Source: Actinomycetes bacterium (GTDB taxonomy: Bacteria > Actinomycetota > Acidimicrobiia > Acidimicrobiales > Palsa-688). Taken from it: a stretch of 20,713 bases of DNA. The notes beneath the pieces are model-generated. The model made no database searches. It saw only the letters and a list, made by a program, of their open reading frames with translations, and was not told the origin of the DNA. Below, one piece after another: positions 1 through 8,303 of this stretch. The position numbers and the translations under genes were made by a program. The stretch lies in the NCBI GenBank assembly GCA_021816565.1, contig JAKAXN010000040.1, positions 1 to 20,713 on the forward strand. The letters run 5' to 3'. Every line of letters starts with the position of its first letter. The stretch's first letter is position 1.

Positions 1-181
1 GAGATGCCCGCACTAGCTTTTAACTTCCTCTGTTCCGTTTTCAAGGAGCACCGCTCCGGGGCGCACACAACCAGACTGGTTGGAGGTGCTTCCCTTATGC
101 TTGTCCGTCGACTTCAGCCCGTAAGGGCCGCAACCGGCGGACCGTTTGTCTCTCCCAGCCCTTGCGGGCCGTTCGAGGCGG
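1..181 (-). other. probable 16S rRNA (rrn operon) leader, cut by the left edge
   Basis: This stretch has no credible gene. Read on the minus strand from the promoter, it contains two look-alike GCCC/GGGC hairpins with four-base loops GCAA and TTAC, then a perfect inverted repeat CAACCAG-A-CTGGTTG (68-82), then GGAGC-GGT-GCTCC (45-57), which runs into a boxA-like element. Leaders of actinobacterial rRNA operons characteristically have boxA and RNase-III-type pairing just before the mature 16S end. The 16S gene itself is not in the window, so the assignment rests on the promoter, boxA and structure only. Positions 217-346, between the promoter and the nlpC/P60 stop, show no gene and no convincing terminator. 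Confidence 0.6.
38..50 (-). promoter_or_regulatory. boxA-like antitermination motif
   Basis: The minus strand reads TGCTCCTTGAAAA followed by CGGAACAG. This resembles the boxA element (TGCTCTTTAACA in E. coli, TGTTCTTTGAgAACT-like in actinobacteria) that binds NusB/NusE and lets RNA polymerase read through structured rRNA. It begins inside the 3' arm of the GGAGC-GGT-GCTCC hairpin. The match is by eye and not scored. Confidence 0.55.
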
Positions 182-187
182 CTTCTC

Positions 188-216
188 ACTGTACCGACCG
201 TTCCGTATCTTGTCAA
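188..216 (-). promoter_or_regulatory. strong sigma-70 promoter, probably of an rRNA operon
   Basis: On the minus strand a perfect -35 TTGACA (216-211) is followed after exactly 17 bases by TACAGT (193-188), which fits the -10 consensus at four of six positions and the actinobacterial TAnnnT form. Transcription would start near 181 and run off the left edge of the window. No coding region follows. The leader downstream carries a boxA-like motif, so the most likely product is a 16S-23S-5S transcript. The promoter sits about 130 bases downstream of the nlpC/P60 stop codon on the same strand. Confidence 0.75.
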
Positions 217-346
217 GCCCGGTTTCCCGGATCCTGCAAGCTTCCGGCGGGGGGTGCCGTTTCGAAGCGAAGATGAAGTTAACAGCCGGTGACCGGGGGC
301 GCCAGTCGGGGGCTGGATTTCTTGCCGGGGGCCTCGGGCGGCGGGC

Positions 347-1648
347 TCACGAGCCCTTGGTCACGACCTGGACAGCGCCGGCGAAATCGGCGGTCGGCAC
401 GCTCGTGACCTGCACGTTCGTGCCGGTATGGGGGGCCACCACCATCAGGCCGTTACCCAGGTAGATGGCCACGTGGTCGACGTACCCGGGGTCGTTCGGG
501 TCATAGGTCCAGAACAGCAGGTCCCCCGGTTGGGCGTCGGCCAGTGGGACGTGGTCGCCCGTGAGAAATTGCTCGGCCGCCACCCTGGGCATCAGGATCC
601 CGGCCTGCCGGTAGGCCCACTGGACCAGCCCCGAGCAGTCGAAGGAGTCAGGTCCGGTGGCACCCCACACGTAGGGCAGGCCCTGGCGGGACATGGCAGC
701 GGACACGATCTTCTGCCGGGTCACGCTGCTCAGGCTGTTGCCCGACAGGCTGGTCGGCACCTGATCGGGGTGCAGCAGTTCCACCGCCGCCCCCGGCAGG
801 GCCGACATCAGCTCCTGTTGCAGGGCCGGCCCGCCGAGCGAGGGTGCCGAGACCACCAGACCGGAGTCAGGCGTCAGGTGCAGGTCCTTGGAATAGGTCG
901 AGTCGACCAGCAGGTCGACCCCGGGCAGCCCGATGGCCGCGAAGGCCCCCATCCAGCCCTGGACCGGGGCGCTGGCCGGAGCGGTGATGGTCTCCGGCTG
1001 ACCCAGGGCCAGCTTGCGGTCCTTGGCCATCTCGTAGGACGACACCAGGGAGCCTCCGGCCAGGTACTGCCACAGGCGGTCGGAGCTGGCACTGGCCGGA
1101 GGGGTGTAGGCCCGGAAGGTGTCGGGGTCGACCCCGAACGCCACCACCGGGGCACCGTCGAGGTCGACGGTGCCGGTGTCGACCGTCTCGACGCCGGCCA
1201 GGCCCTTCAGCTTCGGCACCGCGGCCAGCTGGGCGGCGCTCAGCGGGCCCCTCAGCATCACCACCGCGTCGGGGGTCACGACCTTCTTCAGCGGGCTGAC
1301 CGCCGGCAGTGAGCCGGCCGAGGGGACCGGCAGGTCGACCGCCGGGCCGCTGGAGGGTGAAAGCGGCGACTGCGCCGGCGAGGCCGGGTCCAGCCCCGAC
1401 GAGATGGGGACCTGCGAGGCCGGCACCGCCAGTCCCCCACCCATCTGGGAGCCCGACACCGAACCGGAACGCACCGTGGTGGCGGTGGAGGGGGCCGGGG
1501 CCGACCGGGCGGCGGTGCGGCCGGCGGCCGCAGCCAGCTCGGCCGGACCACCGGCTGGAGCCGGGTGCGTCGGCAGGGCCAGAGCGGCCGCCGTGCCGGT
1601 GGCCAGGACCGAGCCGACGGCCACCGCGAGGACCTTGGGGAGCGTCAA
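347..1648 (-). CDS. secreted NlpC/P60 cell-wall hydrolase with a MacB/FtsX-like N-terminal region
   Basis: This is a 433-residue putative peptidoglycan endopeptidase. A hydrophobic signal-like segment (about residues 5-25) is followed by an Ala/Pro/Ser-rich stretch, a mixed domain (about 120-300), and a C-terminal NlpC/P60 domain (about 315-433). The catalytic triad is visible: Cys338 in DCSGLVQWAY, His392 in DHVAIYLG and His407 in VAPHTG. The middle region has a pattern like the extracellular domain of MacB/FtsX permeases (GVDPDTF, then LAGGSLVSSYEMA, then KLALGQPETI). The start is TTG: AGGAAGG sits 6 bases upstream and the signal segment begins at once, whereas the longer open frame upstream reads like non-coding sequence. 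It is expected to act outside the membrane, cutting peptide cross-bridges. It stands alone between mpg and the probable rRNA promoter. Confidence 0.85.
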   Translation of the reverse strand: MTLPKVLAVAVGSVLATGTAAALALPTHPAPAGGPAELAAAAGRTAARSAPAPSTATTVRSGSVSGSQMGGGLAVPASQVPISSGLDPASPAQSPLSPSSGPAVDLPVPSAGSLPAVSPLKKVVTPDAVVMLRGPLSAAQLAAVPKLKGLAGVETVDTGTVDLDGAPVVAFGVDPDTFRAYTPPASASSDRLWQYLAGGSLVSSYEMAKDRKLALGQPETITAPASAPVQGWMGAFAAIGLPGVDLLVDSTYSKDLHLTPDSGLVVSAPSLGGPALQQELMSALPGAAVELLHPDQVPTSLSGNSLSSVTRQKIVSAAMSRQGLPYVWGATGPDSFDCSGLVQWAYRQAGILMPRVAAEQFLTGDHVPLADAQPGDLLFWTYDPNDPGYVDHVAIYLGNGLMVVAPHTGTNVQVTSVPTADFAGAVQVVTKGS

Positions 1649-1654
1649 GCGGAA

Positions 1655-1661
1655 CCTTCCT
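1655..1661 (-). promoter_or_regulatory. Shine-Dalgarno deciding the TTG start of the NlpC/P60 gene
   Basis: AGGAAGG lies 6 bases before TTG at 1648-1646. There is no ATG or GTG between this site and the signal-peptide codons, so this site selects the TTG start. Confidence 0.7.
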
Positions 1662-1758
1662 GTATCCCCGGGATCAGCCGGTCGGCGGCTGTCCGGTTGT
1701 ACGTCACATGGAAATTCACCGCCATCCGGGCAAATCCTCCCGACAGGTCCAGCGAAGA

Positions 1759-2370
1759 CTAACGCGAGCCCGAAACTCCTTGGTGGTTCGCCACCGCGAA
1801 CCGCCACAGGCGGTCCTGCGCCGCCGATATCCCCACCCGGGGGGATACCGCCGGCTCCGGCGGCGGGGCCGTCCCGTCGTCGGCCAGCCAGACCGGGCCG
1901 CCGCCGGTGAGGTCGGCCCCGTCGAAGGATCGGTCGATTCCCAACGCCTGGCACAGCCGACCCGGGCCGCGACACAGGTCCCGGTCCACCTGGCGCTTCT
2001 GGTCCCTCCAGCGGGCCTGCCTCATGAGCGGGAGGCCGGCCACCGGGTCGAGGGCCCGCAGCAGCACCGCGGCGGCCTCACCTTCGGCTCCGGTCACCAC
2101 GTTGGCGCACCAGTGCACCCCGTAGCTGAAGTACACGTAGAGATGGCCGGGATGGCCGAACATGGTGGCGTTGCGCCGGGTGCGGCCCCGGTAGGCGTGG
2201 GATGCCGGATCGGCGGCGCCGGCATAGGCCTCGACCTCGATGATCCGCCCGGCCCGCCCGTCCGGGCGGACCACCAGCTTGTTGAGGAGGCTGGGGGCCA
2301 CCTCTACCGCGGGCCGGGCGTAGAAGCTCCGGGGCAGGACCGCCGCCGCGAACGGCGGGCAGGGGTTCAC
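1759..2370 (-). CDS. mpg: 3-methyladenine DNA glycosylase (AAG/MPG family)
   Basis: This 203-residue protein has the length and motifs of the AAG/MPG family, monofunctional glycosylases that excise alkylated or deaminated purines and start base-excision repair. Visible signatures are FYARP near the N-terminus, LLNKLVVR, the catalytic-glutamate block IIEVEAYAG, SHAYRGRTRRNATMFG, and GHLYVYFSYGVHWCANVV lining the nucleotide pocket. The start is GTG, overlapping the argH stop as GTGA, so translation is probably coupled to argH and the gene rides on the arginine operon. A DNA-repair gene in this place is not functionally linked to arginine synthesis, but mpg near argH and tyrS is a common actinobacterial arrangement (recalled). 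Its stop is about 110 bases before the NlpC/P60 start. Confidence 0.92.
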   Translation of the reverse strand: MNPCPPFAAAVLPRSFYARPAVEVAPSLLNKLVVRPDGRAGRIIEVEAYAGAADPASHAYRGRTRRNATMFGHPGHLYVYFSYGVHWCANVVTGAEGEAAAVLLRALDPVAGLPLMRQARWRDQKRQVDRDLCRGPGRLCQALGIDRSFDGADLTGGGPVWLADDGTAPPPEPAVSPRVGISAAQDRLWRFAVANHQGVSGSR

Positions 2371-3761
2371 CTGGTACCGGTGCGCCCCACCCGCTCGGCG
2401 GACGCGGCCAGCTCCGACTCGAAACGGCGCAGCTGGTCCCGTACCGGGTCCGGGCCGGCTCCGCCGGGGGTGACCCGGCGGGTGACGGGTACACCCGGCT
2501 CGAGCAGCCCGACCGCTTCCGCCCCGAGGGCCGGGTGGGCCTCCACCAGCTCCGCCAGGGGCACCCGGCGGCCGATCGAGTCGCGCACCAGGCCCCCGAC
2601 CACCGCATGGGCCTCCCGGAACGGCATGCCCCGGGCCACCAGCCACTCGGCCAGGTCGATGGCCGCGGCGTAGGGGGTGTCGGCTGCGGCCTGCATCCGG
2701 TCCAGGTTCCAGGTGGCGGTGGCGACCATGCCCGCCACCGCGGCCAGTCCGCCGTTGATCTGATCGAAGGCGTCGAAGAGCGGCTCCTTGTCCTCCTGCA
2801 GGTCCCGGTTGTACGACAGCGGCAACCCTTTGAGCGTGGCGAGGAGGCCGGTCAGGTTTCCGATCAGCCGGCCGGCCCGGCCCCGGGCCAGCTCGGCGAT
2901 GTCGGGGTTCTTCTTCTGCGGGAGCATGGAGCTCCCGGTGGAGTAGGCGTCGGAGAGGGTGGCGAAGCCGAACTCATCGCTCGACCAGAGGACCAGCTCC
3001 TCGCCCATACGCGACAGGTGGACCCCGACCATGGTGAGGGCGAAGAGGGACTCGGCCACGAAGTCGCGGTCGGACACCGCGTCGAGGGAGTTGTCGAAGC
3101 GGCGGGCGAAGCCCAGCTCCGCGGCGGTCAGGTCGGGATCGAGGGGCAGGGACGACCCGGCCAGCGCCCCCGCTCCGAGGGGTGACACGTCGGCCCTCCG
3201 GCGGGCGTCCTCCAGGCGGTCCACGTCGCGAAGGAGCGCCCAGCCGTGAGCCAGCAGGTGGTGGGCCAGCAGCACCGGCTGGGCCCGCTGCAGGTGGGTG
3301 TAACCCGGCAGGTAGGCGTCACCGGCCTCCCTGGCCCGTTGGAGCAGCACCCCGGCCAGGTCCACCAGGCGGCCGGCGGTGACCCGCAGCTCGCGCTTGG
3401 TGAACAGCCGCAGGTCGGTTGCCACCTGGTCGTTGCGGCTGCGCCCGGTGTGGAGACGGGCCCCCACGCTTCCGGCCAGCTCGGTGACGCGCCGTTCGAC
3501 CAGGGTGTGTACGTCCTCGTCGCCGGGCTTGAAGGCCAGCACCCCGGTGGCCAGCTCCTCCTTCACCCGATCCAGGGCCGCAGCCAGGATCTTGCCGTCG
3601 TCGTCGGAGATGATCCCGGCCGAGACCAGACCCCTGACATGGGCCTTGGAGCCGGCCACGTCGTCGGCGGCCAGGCGGGAGTCGTAGTCGATGCTGACGG
3701 TGTAGCGCAGCAGCTCCTCGGCCGGACCGTCGTCGCCGAAGCGACCCTGCCACAGGGTCAC
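2367..3761 (-). CDS. argH: argininosuccinate lyase
   Basis: This 464-residue enzyme splits argininosuccinate into arginine and fumarate, the last step of arginine synthesis. It belongs to the fumarase/aspartase superfamily and is full length. The superfamily signature is at 276-290, GSSMLPQKKNPDIAE, holding the catalytic serine on its flexible loop. The catalytic histidine is H156 in GYTHLQRAQP, and HTGRSRNDQ at 104-112 is the usual substrate-binding block. The start is GTG in the sequence GTGA, overlapping the stop of a possible 32-residue ORF. The 3' end overlaps mpg the same way. Unlike the other arg genes it is separated from its upstream neighbour argR by about 140 bases, which contain a strong hairpin and a short tandem repeat. 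argG, the usual partner upstream of argH, is absent. Confidence 0.97.
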   Translation of the reverse strand: MTLWQGRFGDDGPAEELLRYTVSIDYDSRLAADDVAGSKAHVRGLVSAGIISDDDGKILAAALDRVKEELATGVLAFKPGDEDVHTLVERRVTELAGSVGARLHTGRSRNDQVATDLRLFTKRELRVTAGRLVDLAGVLLQRAREAGDAYLPGYTHLQRAQPVLLAHHLLAHGWALLRDVDRLEDARRRADVSPLGAGALAGSSLPLDPDLTAAELGFARRFDNSLDAVSDRDFVAESLFALTMVGVHLSRMGEELVLWSSDEFGFATLSDAYSTGSSMLPQKKNPDIAELARGRAGRLIGNLTGLLATLKGLPLSYNRDLQEDKEPLFDAFDQINGGLAAVAGMVATATWNLDRMQAAADTPYAAAIDLAEWLVARGMPFREAHAVVGGLVRDSIGRRVPLAELVEAHPALGAEAVGLLEPGVPVTRRVTPGGAGPDPVRDQLRRFESELAASAERVGRTGTR

Positions 3762-3856
3762 GGCGCCACCGGCCCGGTGGTGATGGTGGTTCCGGGGGCC
3801 GAGCGGGCGCCGCCCGCTCGGGGATACAGGTGCGGGGGCACCGGGCGGTTGGCCAC
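3758..3856 (-). CDS. possible small ORF coupled to argH
   Basis: This would be a 32-residue Pro/Arg-rich peptide starting ANRPVPPHLY and ending TTGPVAP. The GTG start has AGGAAAGG (3870-3863) exactly 6 bases upstream, and the TGA stop overlaps the argH GTG as GTGA, the joint used throughout this operon. About 90% of third codon positions are G or C. An in-frame ATG at 3877 would give 39 residues but has no Shine-Dalgarno. I do not recognise the product. It may be a leader peptide that delivers ribosomes to argH, or a small protein. Against it, a 10-bp perfect inverted repeat lies inside it, so the segment may be mainly an RNA structure. The ordinary ribosome-binding site expected directly before argH is missing, which favours coupling. 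Confidence 0.4.
   Translation of the reverse strand: MANRPVPPHLYPRAGGARSAPGTTITTGPVAP
3799..3821 (-). promoter_or_regulatory. perfect hairpin in the argR-argH gap
   Basis: CCGAGCGGGC and GCCCGCTCGG form 10-bp arms around a three-base loop, ending about 40 bases before the argH start. There is no T-run after it, so it is not a standard intrinsic terminator. It could slow ribosomes or polymerase, protect the argH end of the transcript after processing, or act as a partial attenuator. Confidence 0.5.
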
Positions 3857-3871
3857 GGATCGCCTTTCCTT

Positions 3872-3893
3872 GCTCATAGTCGGCTCATAGTCG
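3872..3893 (-). repeat. 11-bp tandem repeat (two copies) after argR
   Basis: GCTCATAGTCG occurs twice in a row (3872-3882 and 3883-3893, given on the plus strand). On the minus strand each copy carries ATGAGC. The first ATG opens a four-codon frame (MSRL-stop) whose TGA overlaps the second ATG. It lies 11 bases after the argR stop and just before the Shine-Dalgarno of the small ORF. Confidence 0.7.
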
Positions 3894-3903
3894 GCGACAA
3901 CAC

Positions 3904-4371
3904 TTACAGACCGGCCAGGGAGCTAAGGCGCCCGGCCAGCTCGGCCCCCCCGACCTCCTCGACGGCCACGACGATCATGGTGTCGTCGCCGGCCACCGTG
4001 CCGAGGATCTCCGGCAGCCCGGCCCGGTCCAGGGCCGACGCCACCACATGGGCGCACCCGGGAGGGGTGCGCACGACCACCAGGTTGGCCGACCAGGTGA
4101 CCTCCACCACCCACTCCCCGAGGACCCGCCGCAGGTGGTCCTCGGGGGCCAGCCGGTCCTTGGGCAGATCCGGCACCGCATAGACCGATTCGCCGCCGGC
4201 GGCGCGGACCTTGACCGCCCCGATCTCCTCCAGGTCGCGCGACACGGTGGCCTGGGTGGCCTCCACGCCGGCTTCCGAGAGAAGCTCCACCAGCCGCTGC
4301 TGGGATGAGACCGCCGACTGCTCGAGGATCTGGATGACCCGGTGCTGGCGCTGGGTCTTCGACAGCTTCAC
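3904..4371 (-). CDS. argR: arginine repressor ArgR
   Basis: This 155-residue transcription factor has the length and two-domain layout of ArgR/AhrC. The N-terminal winged helix (about 1-75) contains SSQQRLVELL and the recognition segment ATQATVSRDLEEIGAVKV. The C-terminal oligomerisation and arginine-binding domain (about 85-155) contains GTVAGDDTMIVVAV, matching the family GTIAGDDT block that holds the aspartates contacting arginine. As a hexamer with arginine it is expected to bind ARG boxes and repress the arg genes, including the operator at 8316-8333 before argC. That would make it autoregulated as part of this operon. The start is GTG in GTGA, overlapping the argF stop. Confidence 0.95.
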   Translation of the reverse strand: MKLSKTQRQHRVIQILEQSAVSSQQRLVELLSEAGVEATQATVSRDLEEIGAVKVRAAGGESVYAVPDLPKDRLAPEDHLRRVLGEWVVEVTWSANLVVVRTPPGCAHVVASALDRAGLPEILGTVAGDDTMIVVAVEEVGGAELAGRLSSLAGL

Positions 4372-5255
4372 TGGCGCATCAGCCACAGGAAGAGGGCCCG
4401 CGCCGCGTGCATGCGGTTCTCGGCCTGGTCCCAGACCGCGCTGGCCGGGCCGTCGATCACCGCGGCGTCGACCTCGAGGCCCCGGTGGGCGGGCAGGCAG
4501 TGCAGGAAGACGGCGCCGGGCGCGGCCCGGGCCATCAGCTGTTCGGTGACCCGGTAGCCGGCGAAGGCGTCCATCCGGGCCGCGGCCTCGGACTCCTGGC
4601 CCATGGACACCCACACGTCGGTGTACAGGCAGTCGGCCCCCTCGGCGGCCTCCGCCGGGTCGGTGGTCTGGAACACCTCCACCCCGCGCGAGCGGGCCCC
4701 GTCGACGGCGACCTGGTCCACCTCGTGGCCGGCCGGGCAGGCCACTCTCACGCTCATGCCGGTCAGGGCGGCGCCGAGGACCAGGCTACGGGCCACGTTG
4801 TTGCCGTCGCCGATCCAGGCCACGGACCGGCCCTCCAGCTGGCCCCAGCGGTCCCTCAAGGTGATGAGGTCGGCCACGATCTGGGTGGGGTGGGCGAAAT
4901 CCGACAGCAGGTTGACGATGGGCACCTGGTCCACCCCGGCCATGGCTTCCAGGTGGGCGTGGTCGTACACCCGGGCCCCGATCAGAGCGTGGTAGCGGGC
5001 CAGCACCCGCGTCACGTCGTCCACGGTCTCGCGCACCCCGAGGCCGATCTCCTCGCCGCGGATGCTCACGGGGTGACCGCCCAGGCCGACCACCGCCATC
5101 TCGCAGGCGTTACGGGTGCGGTTGGACGGCTTCTCGAAGATGAGGGCCACGCCCCGACCGGCCAGCACCGGCTCGGCCTGCTCCGGGGCGGCCAGGTCCA
5201 GCACCTCGGCCAGCTCCGCCTCGCTCAGGTCGTCGACCTCCAGCAGGTGCCTCAT
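4368..5255 (-). CDS. argF: ornithine carbamoyltransferase
   Basis: This 295-residue enzyme makes citrulline from ornithine and carbamoyl phosphate in the cytoplasm. Family blocks are in place: the carbamoyl-phosphate loop SNRTR at 44-48 (usually STRTR), HPTQ at 122-125, the ornithine loop DVWVSMGQE at 213-221, and HCLP at 252-255 with the ornithine-side cysteine 253. It is somewhat short (family usually a little over 300 residues) but has both N- and C-terminal domains. The SMG motif separates it from aspartate carbamoyltransferase. The start is ATG in ATGA, overlapping the argD stop; its own stop overlaps argR. The Asn in SNRTR instead of Thr is the only visible deviation. Confidence 0.96.
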   Translation of the reverse strand: MRHLLEVDDLSEAELAEVLDLAAPEQAEPVLAGRGVALIFEKPSNRTRNACEMAVVGLGGHPVSIRGEEIGLGVRETVDDVTRVLARYHALIGARVYDHAHLEAMAGVDQVPIVNLLSDFAHPTQIVADLITLRDRWGQLEGRSVAWIGDGNNVARSLVLGAALTGMSVRVACPAGHEVDQVAVDGARSRGVEVFQTTDPAEAAEGADCLYTDVWVSMGQESEAAARMDAFAGYRVTEQLMARAAPGAVFLHCLPAHRGLEVDAAVIDGPASAVWDQAENRMHAARALFLWLMRQ

Positions 5256-6411
5256 GCCAGCACCCGGCCCAGGATGGCGGCGGCCTCGTCGATCTCGTCG
5301 TCGCTGACCAGCAGCGACGGGGCCAGCCGCAGCGCCGAGGCGGTGACCGGGTTGACGACCAGGCCGGCCCCGAGGGCGGCGGCCGCCACCTCGGCGGCCG
5401 GGCGGTCCCCTTCGAGCTCGGCGGCGATAAGGAGCCCCAGGCCCCGCACGGTCGCGATCCCGGGCACCGCCTCCAGGGCGGCGACCAGCCTCTCCCCCGC
5501 CCTGGCGGCCCGGGCCGGGACGTCCTCTCGCTCCATCACCTCGAGCACGGCCCGGGCCGCGGCGGTGGCCAGCGGCTGGCCCCCGAAGGTGGTGGCGTGG
5601 TCGCCCGGCCGGAAGGCCGAGGCCACCTCGTCGCGGGCCCAGCACGCGCCGATGGGCACCCCGTTGCCGAGGGCCTTGGCCATGGTGACCACGTCCGGGC
5701 GGACGCCGTAGTGGTGGAAGGCGAACCACCGGCCGGTCCGGCCGAGCCCGGTCTGCACCTCGTCGACCATCATCAGGATCTGGTGCTCGTCGCAGATCCG
5801 CCGCACCGCCTCGAAGTACTCCTGCCCGGCCGGCTGCACGCCCCCCTCCCCCTGCACCGGCTCGATCAGCACGGCGGCCACGGTGTCGTCGATGGCCTTG
5901 TCGAGCTCCTCGGGATCCCGCCAGGCGACGTGACGGAAGCCCTCGGGCAGCGGCTGGAACGCCTCGTGCTTGGCCGGCTGACCGGTGGCGTGGAGGGTGG
6001 CCAGGGTGCGCCCGTGGAACGAGCCGTAGGCGCTGACCACGACGTGGCGGCCCCGACCGCCCCATTTGCGGGCCAGCTTGATGGCCGCCTCGTTGGCCTC
6101 CGCTCCGCTGTTGCAGAAGAACACCCGGCCGGGGCCGGCGTCGACCAGCCGGTCCAGGGTGGCCGCCACCTCCCGCTGGGGGACGGTGCCGTACAGGTTC
6201 GACACGTGCAGCAGAGTGCCGGCCTGCTGGCACAGCGCGTCGGCCACCGCCGGGTGGGCGTGGCCGAGCGAGGTCACCGCCAGACCGGACAGGAAGTCCA
6301 GGTAGGCCCGGCCGTCCTCGTCCCACAGCCGGCTGCCCTCGCCCCGCACGAAGGTGACCGGCCGGGGCGGATAGGTCTCCATCAACCGGTCAGCGGGCCG
6401 GTCGTGTCCGG

Positions 6412-6415
<4 letters not shown>
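5252..6415 (-). CDS. argD: acetylornithine aminotransferase
   Basis: This 387-residue PLP enzyme of the class III aminotransferases converts N-acetylglutamate semialdehyde to N-acetylornithine with glutamate as donor. Visible features are NSGAEANEAAIKLARK (102-117), SFHGRT (132-137), the PLP aspartate in MMVDEVQTGLGRTG (215-228), and the Schiff-base lysine K247 in TMAKALGNG. It is full length, and the operon context argues for arginine synthesis rather than a catabolic ornithine or GABA aminotransferase, although many ArgD proteins also serve the lysine pathway. The ATG start overlaps the argB stop (ATGA), and the stop overlaps argF. Confidence 0.96.
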
Positions 6416-7277
<862 letters not shown>

Positions 7278-7281
<4 letters not shown>

Positions 7282-8285
7282 GGGTAGAGCCCCACGACCG
7301 GCAGGCCGGCCGTCTCGGGCAGGCCCAGAGCCACGTTGGCGCACTGCACGGCCTGCCCGGCGGCTCCCTTGGTCAGGTTGTCAATGGCGCAGATGGCCAT
7401 GACCCAGCCGGTGCGCTCGTCGTGGCGGGCCGTCAGGTGGGCGCTGTTGGACCCGAGCGTGGCCTTGGTCGACGGCGAACGCTCCGACACCACCACGAAC
7501 GGCTCGTCCCGGTAGAACTCCTCCAGCACCCCAAGAGGATCGGGGGCGGGTCCGGCCGGCCGGGCGTAGCAGGTCGCCAGGATCCCCCGGTTCATGGGGG
7601 CCAGGTGGGGGGTGAAGAGGATGCGGGCCCCCGTGGCCTGCTCCATCTCCGGGGTGTGGCGGTGCCGGAGCAGGCCGTAGGCCGTGAAGTCCTCGTCGAC
7701 GGCGTTGAAGTGGGTGTTGGGCTTGGGCACCCGGCCGGCCCCGGAGACGCCACTTGCAGCGTCGACCACCACGCCGTCGGGCTGGACGGCTCCGGCCCGG
7801 ACGAGGGGGGCCAGGGCCAGGGCCGCGGCGGTCACGTAGCAGCCGGCGGCGGCGATGAGGGTGGCGCCGGCCAGGCCGTCGCGGAACAGTTCGGGTATCC
7901 CGAACGCCGCCTCGGCCAGCATCGCTGGGACCCGGTGCGCCTCCCCGTACCACTCCGGGTAGAGGGAGGGGTCCTTCAGCCGGAAGTCCGCGGCCAGGTC
8001 CACCACCGTCCCCACCCGCTTGCGGAGCTCCGGGACCAGGTGCTGCGATGCTCCGTGCGGGAGGGCCAGGAAGGCCACGTCGAGCCCGTCGGCGGACACC
8101 GGGTCGGCCTCCTGGAGTACCAGGTCGGGGTAGGCCGGCGCCAGGCTGGGGTACAGGTCGGCCAGCCGGCCCCCGGCCTGACTGTCGGCGGTGGCCAGCT
8201 TCACGTCGAGGTCCGGATGGCCGGCCGCCAGACGCATCAGCTCGGCGCCGGCATAGCCCGAGGCGCCGAACACGGCCGTCTTCAT
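7278..8285 (-). CDS. argC: N-acetyl-gamma-glutamyl-phosphate reductase
   Basis: This 335-residue NADPH-dependent enzyme reduces N-acetylglutamyl phosphate to the semialdehyde. The Rossmann motif GASGYAG is at 7-13. The catalytic cysteine is C149 in AAGCYVTAA (Val replaces the common Pro of GCYPT), and the catalytic histidine is H227 in TPHLAPMNRG. The ATG at 8285 is chosen because the protein then begins directly with MKTAVFGASGYAG and the promoter -10 is only 18 bases upstream of it; an in-frame start further up would overlap the promoter and operator. It is the first gene of the arginine operon and passes into argB by a GTGA overlap. Confidence 0.96.
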
Positions 8286-8303
8286 GGTCTTGCCCACCGC
8301 CGT

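Noticed and set aside
4..276. Open frames in the left-edge region on both strands
   Set aside because: Short, without family signature, and overlapping the promoter, boxA and inverted repeats of an untranslated leader.
301..346. Intrinsic terminator after the NlpC/P60 gene
   Set aside because: Only a four-base stem (CCAG/CTGG) and no T-run.
428..1312. Long plus-strand open frame opposite the NlpC/P60 gene
   Set aside because: Gln/His/Gly/Arg-rich translation with no domain; a mirror of a GC-rich gene on the other strand.
1649..1758. Possible c-di-AMP (ydaO-type) riboswitch before the NlpC/P60 gene
   Set aside because: Such riboswitches often precede cell-wall hydrolases, but this gap is only about 110 bases and I could not find the conserved core.
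3881..3900. Independent promoter for argH
   Set aside because: TTGTCG and TATGAG at 16-base spacing each match consensus at only four of six positions; too weak to call.
4407..5711. 434-codon plus-strand open frame opposite argF and argD
   Set aside because: The opposite strand encodes clear ArgF and ArgD with intact motifs; this frame reads as antisense noise.
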